A stretch of DNA of 10,117 nt from Brachybacterium sp. (GTDB taxonomy: Bacteria; Actinomycetota; Actinomycetes; Actinomycetales; Dermabacteraceae): the NCBI GenBank assembly GCA_030451965.1, contig JAKDNE010000089.1, positions 1 through 10,117 of the forward strand, read 5' to 3'. Within the stretch, counting starts at the first letter, position 1, and each line of letters starts with the position of its first letter. The notes under the pieces are model-generated. The model was not told the DNA's origin, searched no databases, and saw nothing but the letters and a program-made list of their open reading frames with translations. The position numbers and the translations under genes were made by a program. Below, piece by piece: positions 1 through 6,914 of this stretch.

Positions 1-2
1 GG

Positions 3-29
3 CCCCCCCCCCCGCGGGCGGGGGGGGGG
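3..29. repeat. C11/G10 homopolymer inverted repeat
   Basis: Eleven C (3-13) are followed after a 6-base spacer by ten G (20-29), which could fold into a very stable hairpin. It could be the terminator of a gene left of the window, as actinobacterial terminators often lack a U tract. It could equally be an assembly-edge artefact, because long homopolymer runs of this kind are error-prone. Confidence 0.4.
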
Positions 30-161
30 CCCCGGACCCCGTGACGGCGGGGGGGCGGGGAGGCGGCCGCCCCGGCCCGTCCGTCGTCGGCTCCCTCTAG
101 CACGGATCGGAGCCGTTCCGCGACGTGATCGGGGAACTACACGGGTGTGGTTTTCCCCAGC

Positions 162-182
162 TGTGGACAAGATTGGGGATAA
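162..182 (-). promoter_or_regulatory. DnaA-box pair (one mismatch each)
   Basis: TGTGGACAA (162-170) and TGGGGATAA (174-182) each differ from TGTGGATAA at one base. They start 12 bases apart in the same orientation. Nothing else in this GC-rich neighbourhood explains the two AT-leaning nonamers. Confidence 0.5.
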
Positions 183-215
183 CTCTGCGGAGGGTTGGGG
201 ATTTCACGATCTTGC

Positions 216-224
216 TGTGGATAA
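216..224 (-). promoter_or_regulatory. Perfect DnaA box
   Basis: TGTGGATAA on the plus strand is an exact reverse complement of the consensus TTATCCACA. It is centred in the phased series of weaker boxes at 174, 196 and 237. Confidence 0.6.
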
Positions 225-526
225 CTGGAGATCGACTGTGGACGGACGGTGGGGACAGTCCAGGGGCCACCCCACCTCCGTGCGCATGTTCACCGCTGCC
301 GTCCCCGCTGCGCTCCTGCATGAATCCTGCCCCGCCCAGTGGGAGAGTATCCGGCTACCGCAGAGCAACAATTCGGTGACCTGCGACAACGCCGGGAGTG
401 ATCGGTTCGTGCGGGAGCGGCTCGGCAAGCCTGCGCGAGGGTGCCCGGCCTCGTCGATGCGGGCCGCGACACGCCCGGGTTCTCCGCTGTACCTGCGGAA
501 CTACATGTCTGTCATTCGTCCACGAC

Positions 527-547
527 TGTGGAAAACCTTGTGGATAA
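527..547 (-). promoter_or_regulatory. DnaA-box pair, second one perfect
   Basis: TGTGGAAAA (527-535, one mismatch) is followed 12 bases later by the perfect TGTGGATAA (539-547). It repeats the spacing of the 162/174 pair. The flanks (about 511-555) are among the AT-richest bases on this side of the window. Confidence 0.6.
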
Positions 548-659
548 CTCTTCAGAAGTGGCGCACGAGAGGTGTTTCCGGGCCGACGAGCGCCCCGATG
601 GGACAGTTGTGCACACGGAATGCGCCGGAGCATCCCGAATCGGACGAAACGGTTGACAC

Positions 660-1289
660 TCAGTGCTCGGCGCCGCCGACGAGGGCGGCATCGACCTCGG
701 TGCGCAGCGCCACCTCGACCATCCGAGCGAGGGCGCGGGCCGTGAGCGGAGGGTCGAGGACATCGGCGGAGGGGACGTGGACGAAACCGCCGCGGATCCC
801 GGTGAGCTCATCGTCCGTCGCCAGCAGGTGCTGGAGCGCATAGAAGACGTCGTTGCACACGTAGGTGCCGGCCGTCTGGGACACCGAGCCCGGGGTCCCG
901 TCGGCCGTGAGCGCGGCGACCATCGCCTTGATCGGCAGGGTGCTGAAGTAGCCGACCGGCCCGTCGGCCGCGATCGGCTCGTCCACCGGGCTCGCCCCGG
1001 CGTTGTCCGGGATCCGCGCATCGCGCACGTTGACCGCGACCCGTTCCGGGGTGATGCCCGTGCGCCCCGCGGCGAGGCCGACGGCGACCACCAGCGGGGG
1101 CCGATGCTCCCGCACCGCAGCGGCGAGCTGCTCCCCGGCCCGACCGAACTCCACCGGCAGCTCAAGGATCTGGACCGCGAAGCCCTGCGCCTTCAGCTGC
1201 GGTGCGGCGCGCCGCACCGCCTCCCAGGACTCGTTCACCGCCGCTCTGTCGAAGGGGGCGAAGCCGGTCAGCAGCACGTCGGTGGTCAT
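660..1289 (-). CDS. pcp: Pyroglutamyl-peptidase I (pyrrolidone-carboxylate peptidase)
   Basis: This 209-residue cytoplasmic cysteine peptidase of family C15 removes an N-terminal pyroglutamate from peptides, which supports peptide turnover. The full family signature is visible. The N-terminal strand is LLTGFAPFD. The catalytic Glu82 lies in the GRTGITPERVAVN block, the nucleophile Cys145 in AGTYVCNDVFY, and His171 in GFVHVP. Spacing and length match the usual 200-220 residue family closely. I chose the ATG at 1289 because the conserved TGFxPF strand begins seven residues later, and because a TAGGCT hexamer lies exactly 6 nt before it, which suggests a leaderless transcript; there is no good ribosome site. 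It is divergent from the acetyltransferase gene. Its 3' end faces the DnaA-box region, and no clear terminator is seen there. Confidence 0.95.
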   Translation of the reverse strand: MTTDVLLTGFAPFDRAAVNESWEAVRRAAPQLKAQGFAVQILELPVEFGRAGEQLAAAVREHRPPLVVAVGLAAGRTGITPERVAVNVRDARIPDNAGASPVDEPIAADGPVGYFSTLPIKAMVAALTADGTPGSVSQTAGTYVCNDVFYALQHLLATDDELTGIRGGFVHVPSADVLDPPLTARALARMVEVALRTEVDAALVGGAEH

Positions 1290-1295
1290 GGGGAC

Positions 1296-1301
1296 AGCCT
1301 A
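1296..1301 (-). promoter_or_regulatory. Leaderless-type -10 element of pcp
   Basis: On the minus strand TAGGCT is followed by six bases and then the ATG at 1289, so transcription would start at or next to the start codon. No convincing -35 hexamer stands 17-18 bases upstream. Actinobacterial TANNNT promoters often lack one. Confidence 0.5.
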
Positions 1302-1360
1302 AGGATTCGTGCGGAGGCAGCGGGGCGGAGAGTTCGGCGGCCAGGAGCACCGTGAGCCTC

Positions 1361-1366
1361 TACCCT
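1361..1366 (+). promoter_or_regulatory. Leaderless-type -10 element of the GNAT gene
   Basis: TACCCT is followed by six bases and the ATG at 1373, the mirror of the pcp arrangement. An alternative reading is an in-frame GTG at 1352 served by AGGAG at 1343-1347 only 4 bases ahead. The two options cannot both be primary. Confidence 0.45.
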
Positions 1367-1372
1367 GTGCCG

Positions 1373-2029
1373 ATGACCGATCTCCCCGACCTCACGATCC
1401 TCCACCCGCCCTTCGGCCTGGTGCTGCGGGCCGGCGATCTCACCCTGCGCCCCCTCACCGATGCGGATCTGCCCGAGTACGCAGCTCTGCTGCATCGCCC
1501 GATCTTCGCGGACCCGGAGTCCCCGTCCATGTTCGGGTGGTACCGGGCAGAGCCCGAGGTGCGCGTGCGCAACGCACTGAGCTTCCAGTGGCACCTGCGC
1601 AGCGCGGTGTCCCCGGACGACTGGACCCTGCCACTGGGAATCTGGGCCGACGGCCGCCTGATCGGCTGTCAGGACATCGCAGCCGTGCGCTTCGCCGAGC
1701 GGCGCACCGTCACCTCGGGCTCCTGGCTCACCCTCGACGCCCACGGCCAGGGATACGGGACGCTGATGCGCCAGGCGATGCTGGTGCTCGCCTTCGACCA
1801 CCTGGGGGCGCAGCGGGCGGAGTCCGCGGCGGCCTTCGGCAACGAGGCGTCCTTCGGCGTCTCCCGCGCCTGCGGCTATGTCGAGGACGGCACCCAGATG
1901 TCCACCCTGCCGGGGCCGACGCAGCGCGAGCAGCGGTTCCTGGCCACGCCCGAGACGTTCGGACGGCCGAGTGTGCCGGTGCAGATCGACGGCCTCACCC
2001 CGGAACTGCGGGCCCGGCTCGGCGCCTGA
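1373..2029 (+). CDS. GNAT-family N-acetyltransferase (RimJ/RimL-like)
   Basis: This 218-residue enzyme probably transfers an acetyl group from acetyl-CoA to an amine of a small molecule or protein N-terminus; the substrate is unknown. The N-terminal strand LTLRPLTDADLPEY (23-36) is typical of RimJ/RimL-type acetyltransferases. The acetyl-CoA pyrophosphate loop is at 124-130 (HGQGYGT), preceded by the strand SGSWLTLD, followed by the helix LMRQAMLVLAF. The late NEASFGVSRACGYVEDG segment (157-173) is the usual N-x-x-S...GY/F element. The last ~35 residues are an extra tail. I chose the ATG at 1373 because of the -10 hexamer 6 nt ahead; a GTG at 1352 with a close AGGAG would add seven residues. 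The stop codon lies inside the first unit of an 18-bp repeat. Confidence 0.85.
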   Translation: MTDLPDLTILHPPFGLVLRAGDLTLRPLTDADLPEYAALLHRPIFADPESPSMFGWYRAEPEVRVRNALSFQWHLRSAVSPDDWTLPLGIWADGRLIGCQDIAAVRFAERRTVTSGSWLTLDAHGQGYGTLMRQAMLVLAFDHLGAQRAESAAAFGNEASFGVSRACGYVEDGTQMSTLPGPTQREQRFLATPETFGRPSVPVQIDGLTPELRARLGA

Positions 2030-2079
2030 GCGACGGACCGCCGCTCAGCGACGGACCGCCGCTCAGCGACGGACCGCCG
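2026..2079 (+). repeat. Three tandem copies of an 18-bp repeat
   Basis: The units are at 2026-2043, 2044-2061 and 2062-2079, with sequence CTCAGCGACGGACCGCCG. Copies 2 and 3 are identical. Copy 1 differs only at its third base (G instead of C), and that base creates the TGA stop codon of the acetyltransferase gene. The array lies between two convergent genes. As 18 is a multiple of three, copy number changes would not shift the frame. Confidence 0.9.
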
Positions 2080-2094
2080 GGGCCGCGGAGCCCC
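2079..2094. terminator. Possible GC-rich hairpin between convergent genes
   Basis: GGGGC (2079-2083) pairs with GCCCC (2090-2094) around a 6-base loop, just after the 18-bp repeats and 58 bases before the oxidoreductase stop. There is no T tract on either side, so a terminator role is only positional inference. Confidence 0.25.
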
Positions 2095-2151
2095 AGCAGG
2101 TCGCGGGGGTCGCAGTGGTGGGCACGGGGGCCGTCATCGCCGCCCCGCCGC

Positions 2152-3210
2152 TCACGTCGGGAGGACCACGACCCGGCCGTCGACGGCGTGGGCATCCAGC
2201 GCCTCGTGCAGGGAGCGCGCGGCGCCCAGGCCCACGGTGCGGGTGATGCGGGGCCGCCAAGGCGTCTCCTGCAGCAGGCGCATGGTGCCGCGGGCCGCGT
2301 CGGCCAGCTCCTCGACGGTGGCGCGGGAGATGACGAAGCCGTGCAGGGAGACGTCGCGGGTGTAGAGCCGGGCCAGCGGGATGCGGGGCGGGCTCGGCGG
2401 CGCGGCGATGACCACGATGCGACCGCGCACGGCCATGAGATCCGCGACCAGCTCCGGATCCAGCCGACCCGAGGTGTCCACGACGATATCGGCGCGACCG
2501 CCCAGCAGCTCCCGCAGCTGATCAGCCGCATCGGTGTCGGTATGGTCCACCGTCGTGACCGTTCCGGCGCCGTCGTCCCTCCTGGTGCCGGTCTCCGTCC
2601 CGGCGGTCCCGGGCGCACCGAGCGCGCGGACCCTCTCGGCGTCACGGCGGCGAGCGGTGGCCACGACGCGGGCACCGCAGCGGGCGGCCTCCGCGACCAG
2701 GGCGCCGCCCACATTGCCCGCCCCGCCGACCACCAGCACGGTCTCTCCCGCGACCAGCCGCCCATGGCGGTGGAGGGCCAGATGCGCGGTCGAGGCAGGG
2801 TGCAGGGCGGCGGCGAGGACCGCATCCTCCACCTCCTCGGGGACGGGATACAGGCGCTCCCGCGGCACCACGGCGGCAGAGGCCCACGCGCCCTGGCGGC
2901 CGTCATGGCCGAGGGACGAGGTGGCCATCCGTCGGCCCAGCAGATCCTCGGCCCCGGTGCCGGCATCGATCACGGTGCCCACCGCGTCGCGGCCCAGCAC
3001 GAAGGGGAAAGGGGTCCCGGTGGGGAAGGCGCCGCTGCGGACCAGGGCGTCGACCGGATCGAGGCTGCTGGCCCGCACGGCCAGCAGCACCTCCCCGGCC
3101 CGTGGGCGGGGGACCGGGAGATCGCCCACCTCGATCTGCTCCGGCCCTCCCAGCGCACGGAGGAAGGCCGCCCGCATGCGGGGCGTCGCGTCCGGCGCAG
3201 GGAGGGTCAC
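2152..3210 (-). CDS. Zinc-free MDR-family NAD(P)-dependent oxidoreductase (quinone-oxidoreductase-like)
   Basis: This 352-residue medium-chain dehydrogenase/reductase probably reduces a quinone or an alpha,beta-unsaturated carbonyl with NAD(P)H; the true substrate is unknown. An N-terminal GroES-like domain (about 12-135) contains RAAFLRALGGPE and the GRDAVGTV strand. The Rossmann domain starts with VLVVGGAGNVGG, dinucleotide loop at 162-168. The Cys and His ligands of zinc alcohol dehydrogenases are absent, placing it with the quinone oxidoreductase branch. Residues about 200-222 are a Gly/Thr-rich, probably disordered insertion after the second Rossmann strand. The start is the GTG at 3210, 7 nt after the ABC gene stop, with a weak AGCAGG ahead; an ATG at codon 12 (3177) begins right at the conserved domain and is the alternative. 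It is the last gene of the exporter operon. Confidence 0.85.
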   Translation of the reverse strand: MTLPAPDATPRMRAAFLRALGGPEQIEVGDLPVPRPRAGEVLLAVRASSLDPVDALVRSGAFPTGTPFPFVLGRDAVGTVIDAGTGAEDLLGRRMATSSLGHDGRQGAWASAAVVPRERLYPVPEEVEDAVLAAALHPASTAHLALHRHGRLVAGETVLVVGGAGNVGGALVAEAARCGARVVATARRRDAERVRALGAPGTAGTETGTRRDDGAGTVTTVDHTDTDAADQLRELLGGRADIVVDTSGRLDPELVADLMAVRGRIVVIAAPPSPPRIPLARLYTRDVSLHGFVISRATVEELADAARGTMRLLQETPWRPRITRTVGLGAARSLHEALDAHAVDGRVVVLPT

Positions 3211-3217
3211 CGCCTGC

Positions 3218-5035
3218 TCACATCGAGTCCTGCCACGCCTGGTAGAGCGCGGCGAAGCGGCCGCCGGTGGCGACCAGCTCGGTGGGGGAGCCGTCCTCGA
3301 CGACCTCGCCGCCGTGCACCACCAGCACCCGGTCCGCGATCATCACGGTGGTCAGGCGGTGGGCGATGATCAGCGAGGTGCGGTGCCCGAGCAGCTTCGT
3401 GAGCCCCTCCTGCACCATCCGCTCGCTGGGGATGTCCAGCGAGCTGGTGGCCTCGTCGAGGATCAGCACCCGCGGATCGGCGAGGAAGGCGCGGGCGAAG
3501 GAGATCAGCTGTCGCTGCCCGGCGCTGACCCTCCCGCCGCGCTTGCTCACGTCGGTGTCGTAGCCGTAGGGAAGCTTCTCGATGAACTCGTCGGCCCCGA
3601 TGGCACCGGCGGCCGCTTCGATCTCCTCGCGGCTCGCGCCGGGCTTGCCGAGCGCGATGTTGTCCGCGACGGTGCCGGAGAACAGGTACGCCTCCTGGGT
3701 GACCATGACGATGTTGCGGCTCAGGTCCTGCATCGAGATGTCCCGCAGGTCCACGCCGTCCAGCGTCACCCGACCCTCGGTGGTGTCGTAGAAGCGGGCG
3801 ATGAGCTTGGCGACCGTGGACTTCCCGGCGCCGGTCTGGCCCACCAGGGCGATCGTCTGCCCGGCGGGGATGTGCAGATCCATCGGCCGCAGCACCAGCG
3901 GGCCGTCCTCGGTGTAGCGGAAGGCGACCTCCTCGAAGTCCACCTGACCGCTCGAGGTGGGCAGCGAGGTCGGGCTCGTCGACTCCTGCACATGCGGCTG
4001 CACCGCCAGGAGGTTCGCGATCTTCTCGAGCGCCGCGACGGCGGACTGGAAGGCGTTGTAGAAGTTCGCGATCTCGTCGACCGGCTGGAAGAAGCGCCGG
4101 GAGTACAGCACCAGGGCCACCAGCACGCCCACCTGCAGGTCGCCGTGCAGCACCCGGAACCCGCCCACCACCAGCACTGCGGCGATCGTGATATTGGCGA
4201 GCACGCGCAGCGCCGGCTGGTAGATGCCGAAGACGTTGATCGAGCGCATCGAGGCGTCGCGGTAGTCCTGGGCGAGGCCGTCGAACTCCGCCTGGTCGCG
4301 ATCCTCCTTGCGGAAGGCCTTCACCGCGCGGATCCCGGCCATCGCCTCGACGAAGTGGACGATCAGCCGCGCCGAATGGGTGCGGATCGCGCGGTACTCG
4401 ACGCTGGAGCGCTTCTGGAACCACACCGTCAGCACCACGCAGGGGATCAGCATCAGCAGCATCACCAGGCCGGTCACCGGGTCCATGGCCACGATCAGCA
4501 CGATCGTGAACACCATCGACAGGGAGGCGCCCACCATGACGTTCACTCCCGAGTCGAGCAGCTCGCGCAGCGCCTCCATATCGGAGGTCTGGCGGGAGAC
4601 GATCCGGCCGGAGGTGTAGGACTCATGGAACTCGAGGTCCTGCTTCTGGGTGAAGCGGAAGACCTTGCGTCGCAGCGCGAGCAGCATCCGCTGGCCGACG
4701 ACCACCGACTGGCGCACGTACCCGTAGGTCAGCACGCCGCCGACGATCGCGGCGGCGACGGCCAGCGCGGCCGCCTGGAACGCCGGGACGGAGTTCCCGG
4801 CCTGGAGGGAGGGCAGGCCGTGGTCGATGCCCCAGGCGATGATCGCCGGGCCGGCCACGACGGCCAGCTGTGCGATGACGACCATGATCCCCATCACCGC
4901 GAACTGTCCCTTGACCGGCGAGATCAGCTCGCCGAGCAGGGCGAAGGAACGCTGCCGGGAGAGCTTGTTCTCCGCGGCACCGTAGGTCTGCTGCTCCGGA
5001 TCGTTCTGGTCCGGCTGAGCGGTGGTGGTGCTCAT
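3218..5035 (-). CDS. Heterodimeric ABC exporter, subunit with the catalytic glutamate
   Basis: This 605-residue half-transporter has an N-terminal six-helix membrane domain (about 40-312) fused to a C-terminal ATPase domain (about 364-605). ATPase motifs: Walker A GQTGAGKST (399-407), Q-loop Gln447, signature VSAGQ (503-507) instead of LSGGQ, Walker B VLILDEATS with catalytic Glu528, and H-loop His559. It therefore supplies the active Walker B but an altered signature. With its upstream partner it should form one consensus and one degenerate ATP site, as in TM287/288, BmrCD or LmrCD exporters. Likely cargo is a drug, lipid or other hydrophobic compound, but it cannot be read from sequence. 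Its ATG at 5035 overlaps the partner's stop by 4 nt (ATGA), with a strong AGGAGG 7 nt ahead, so the two are translationally coupled. Confidence 0.95.
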   Translation of the reverse strand: MSTTTAQPDQNDPEQQTYGAAENKLSRQRSFALLGELISPVKGQFAVMGIMVVIAQLAVVAGPAIIAWGIDHGLPSLQAGNSVPAFQAAALAVAAAIVGGVLTYGYVRQSVVVGQRMLLALRRKVFRFTQKQDLEFHESYTSGRIVSRQTSDMEALRELLDSGVNVMVGASLSMVFTIVLIVAMDPVTGLVMLLMLIPCVVLTVWFQKRSSVEYRAIRTHSARLIVHFVEAMAGIRAVKAFRKEDRDQAEFDGLAQDYRDASMRSINVFGIYQPALRVLANITIAAVLVVGGFRVLHGDLQVGVLVALVLYSRRFFQPVDEIANFYNAFQSAVAALEKIANLLAVQPHVQESTSPTSLPTSSGQVDFEEVAFRYTEDGPLVLRPMDLHIPAGQTIALVGQTGAGKSTVAKLIARFYDTTEGRVTLDGVDLRDISMQDLSRNIVMVTQEAYLFSGTVADNIALGKPGASREEIEAAAGAIGADEFIEKLPYGYDTDVSKRGGRVSAGQRQLISFARAFLADPRVLILDEATSSLDIPSERMVQEGLTKLLGHRTSLIIAHRLTTVMIADRVLVVHGGEVVEDGSPTELVATGGRFAALYQAWQDSM

Positions 5036-6858
5036 CGGCCCTCCTCCTGGATCGCGCGGAGCTCGAGCTCGCCGGTGAGGGTCTCGATGTCCTGGTCGCG
5101 GCGCCGTTCCTCCTCCTGGTGGGCGATCACCCAGCGGTAGCGGGCGGAGCTCGCCAGCAGCTCGGGGTGGGTGCCGACCTCGACCACGCGCCCGCCGTCC
5201 AGCAGCGCGACCCGGTCGGCCAGCGCCACGGTCGAGGTGCGATGGGCGACGATCAGGGTGGTGGTGCCCTCGAGCACCTCCCGCAGCCGCCCGGTGACGG
5301 TCTCCTCCGTCTTGGTGTCCAGGGCCGAGAGCGGGTCATCCAGCAGCAGCACGGCAGGCTTGGCGGCGATGGAACGGGCCAGGGCCAGGCGCTGGCGCTG
5401 TCCGCCGGACAGGCTCATGCCCTCCTCACCGATGCGGGTATCGACCCCCTGCGGCAGCTCGTAGGCGAAGGTGGCGTCCGCGGTGTGCAGCGCGACGTGC
5501 ATCAGCTCCTCGGCCTGCTCCTGGGACAGGGAGCGATCGGCGCCCAGCAGCACGTTCTCCCGCACCGAGTCCGAGAACAAGGTGGCGTCCTCGAAGGCGA
5601 CCGCGGTGAGGGTGCGCAGGTCGGTGAGGTCCATGTCGCGGATGTCGACCCCGTCGATGGTGACGGCGCCGGAGGTGACGTCGTACAGCCGGGGCACCAG
5701 CTGCAGCAGAGTGGATTTGCCGCTGCCGGTCACGCCCACCAGTGCCATGGTCTCGCCGGGGCGGATCTCGAGGCTCGCCCCGTCGATCACGTCCGGGACG
5801 TGATCGGGTGCGTCCTCGTAGCGGAAGTGCACGTCCTCCAGCCGCACCGCGCCGGTCGCGGCCGAGGGATCGATGTGCGCCGGCGACTCGGGCGTGGTGA
5901 TGGTGTTCTCGGAGTCCATCACCTCGTAGTGACGGTCCAGGGCGGTGGTGGCGTTCACGGCCTGTCCCAGCAGCATGCCGAGCATCCGCACCGGCCCCAC
6001 CACCAAGGTGGCGGTCGCGAAGTAGGAGGCGAGCTGGCCGGTGGAGATGTCTCCCGAGGCGGTCAGGTGCAGACCCACCAGCAGCGCGATGCCGAGCGCC
6101 AGCTCGGGGAGCATGAACATGAACATGTCGAAGCGGGCGATCGCGGTGGCCTTGCGCACCTCGGTGCGACGCAGCTCCTCGGCCTGCTCGGTGAAGCCCT
6201 CCAGAGCCGACGGGCCACGGCCGAAGGCCTTGAGCACGCGGATGCCCTGGACCGACTGCTCGATGGTGGTGGCCAGGTCGCCGTTCTGGTCCTGGGACAG
6301 GCGGGACAGCACCGAGAACCTGCGGTGGAAGCGGTAGGCGATGAGCACCACCGGCGCCGCGGCGAGGAAGAAGATCAGCGCCAGGGTCGCGGAGGAGCGG
6401 ATCAGCAGCGCCATGCCCACGGTGACGGTGACCACGTTGGTCACCGCCATGATCATGCCGAAGGCGATCCAGCGGCGGATCTGGTTGATGTCGGTCATCA
6501 TGCGCGACAGCAGCTGGCCGGAGCCCCAGCCGTCGTGGAAGGTGACCGGCATGCGCTGGACCTTCTTGTAGAAGCTCACGCGGATCTGCTTCTCGACGGT
6601 GGTGGAGGGCGCGACGGCGAAGGTGCGGCGCAGCCAGATCAGCGAGGCTTCGACGATGCCGAGGCCCAGCACGATCGCGCCGCCGGTCCAGATGGTGGCG
6701 GCGGTCGCATCGGTGTCGAGGCGGTTGACGATGAACTCCAGGACCTGCGGAATCATCAGGGCCACGATCGACGCGGTCATGGCGCTGAGGAGGCCCAGGT
6801 AGAGGCGGAAACGGATAGGGCGAACAGTCGTCCAGAGGCGGCGCATGGTGCCGAGCAT
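5032..6858 (-). CDS. Heterodimeric ABC exporter, subunit with degenerate ATP site
   Basis: This 608-residue half-transporter has six predicted membrane helices (within about 17-300) and a C-terminal ATPase domain (about 336-575). ATPase motifs: Walker A GVTGSGKST (375-383), signature LSGGQ (483-487), H-loop His539. Two catalytic positions are changed: the Q-loop glutamine is Glu423 (FEDATLFS) and the Walker B glutamate is Asp508 (LLLDDPLSALD). It therefore provides a good signature but a weak Walker B, exactly complementary to the next gene. A charged tail (about 580-608) follows the ATPase domain. I kept the ATG at 6858. A second ATG at codon 5 (6846) is possible, and neither has a clear ribosome site. 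It is the first gene of the operon, and its promoter is probably in the AT-rich patch near 6911-6930. Confidence 0.94.
   Translation of the reverse strand: MLGTMRRLWTTVRPIRFRLYLGLLSAMTASIVALMIPQVLEFIVNRLDTDATAATIWTGGAIVLGLGIVEASLIWLRRTFAVAPSTTVEKQIRVSFYKKVQRMPVTFHDGWGSGQLLSRMMTDINQIRRWIAFGMIMAVTNVVTVTVGMALLIRSSATLALIFFLAAAPVVLIAYRFHRRFSVLSRLSQDQNGDLATTIEQSVQGIRVLKAFGRGPSALEGFTEQAEELRRTEVRKATAIARFDMFMFMLPELALGIALLVGLHLTASGDISTGQLASYFATATLVVGPVRMLGMLLGQAVNATTALDRHYEVMDSENTITTPESPAHIDPSAATGAVRLEDVHFRYEDAPDHVPDVIDGASLEIRPGETMALVGVTGSGKSTLLQLVPRLYDVTSGAVTIDGVDIRDMDLTDLRTLTAVAFEDATLFSDSVRENVLLGADRSLSQEQAEELMHVALHTADATFAYELPQGVDTRIGEEGMSLSGGQRQRLALARSIAAKPAVLLLDDPLSALDTKTEETVTGRLREVLEGTTTLIVAHRTSTVALADRVALLDGGRVVEVGTHPELLASSARYRWVIAHQEEERRRDQDIETLTGELELRAIQEEGR
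5039..5048 (-). promoter_or_regulatory. Strong ribosome binding site inside the upstream ABC gene
   Basis: The minus strand reads AGGAGGAGGG within the last codons of the first ABC subunit, just before the overlapping ATGA. The Glu-Glu-Gly residues at that subunit's C-terminus are encoded by this site. It supports independent or coupled re-initiation at 5035. Confidence 0.7.
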
Positions 6859-6914
6859 GGGGAGAGAGAACCTCAGTGGGTGCGGAAGGGCCCGACGGTC
6901 GGGACCGGTGGCTT

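Larger units (their letters stand above)
146..547 (-). other. DnaA-box cluster, oriC-like
   Basis: Bacterial DnaA binds the nonamer TTATCCACA, which reads TGTGGATAA on the plus strand. Perfect copies are at 216-224 and 539-547. Copies with one mismatch are at 162-170, 174-182 and 527-535. Weaker matches, with three mismatches, are at 146-154, 196-204, 237-245 and 250-258. All point the same way. Starts at 174, 196, 216 and 237 are 20-22 bases apart, about two helical turns, and the pairs 162/174 and 527/539 are each 12 apart. This pattern suits cooperative DnaA filament formation as in actinobacterial origins. The neighbouring genes seen here are not the usual origin neighbours, so a displaced origin or a DnaA-titrating or regulatory locus is also possible. 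Confidence 0.6.
1..659. other. Gene-free region with GC-homopolymer start and DnaA-box cluster
   Basis: No reading frame here has a plausible start, a ribosome site or a recognisable product. The first ~95 bases are almost pure G and C with homopolymer runs. From about 120 to 250 and 515 to 550 the composition drops toward AT and TGTGGATAA-like nonamers appear. The rest (260-510, 560-659) shows nothing I can name. The pyroglutamyl-peptidase gene ends into this region from the right. Whatever lies to the left is outside the window, so whether dnaA, dnaN or rpmH is adjacent cannot be seen. Confidence 0.7.

Noticed and set aside
441..656. Small plus-strand frame of 71 codons in the DnaA-box region
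   Set aside because: No ribosome site, no recognisable sequence, and it reads straight through two DnaA-box-like nonamers.
1309..3369. Very long plus-strand open frame
   Set aside because: It spans the acetyltransferase in another frame and runs antisense to the oxidoreductase. Its product is Arg/Gly/Pro-rich low complexity, typical of a GC-rich shadow frame.
2534..5140. 868-codon plus-strand open frame opposite the ABC and oxidoreductase genes
   Set aside because: The minus strand encodes full ABC and MDR proteins with intact motifs. The plus product is His/Arg/Gln-rich with no domains.
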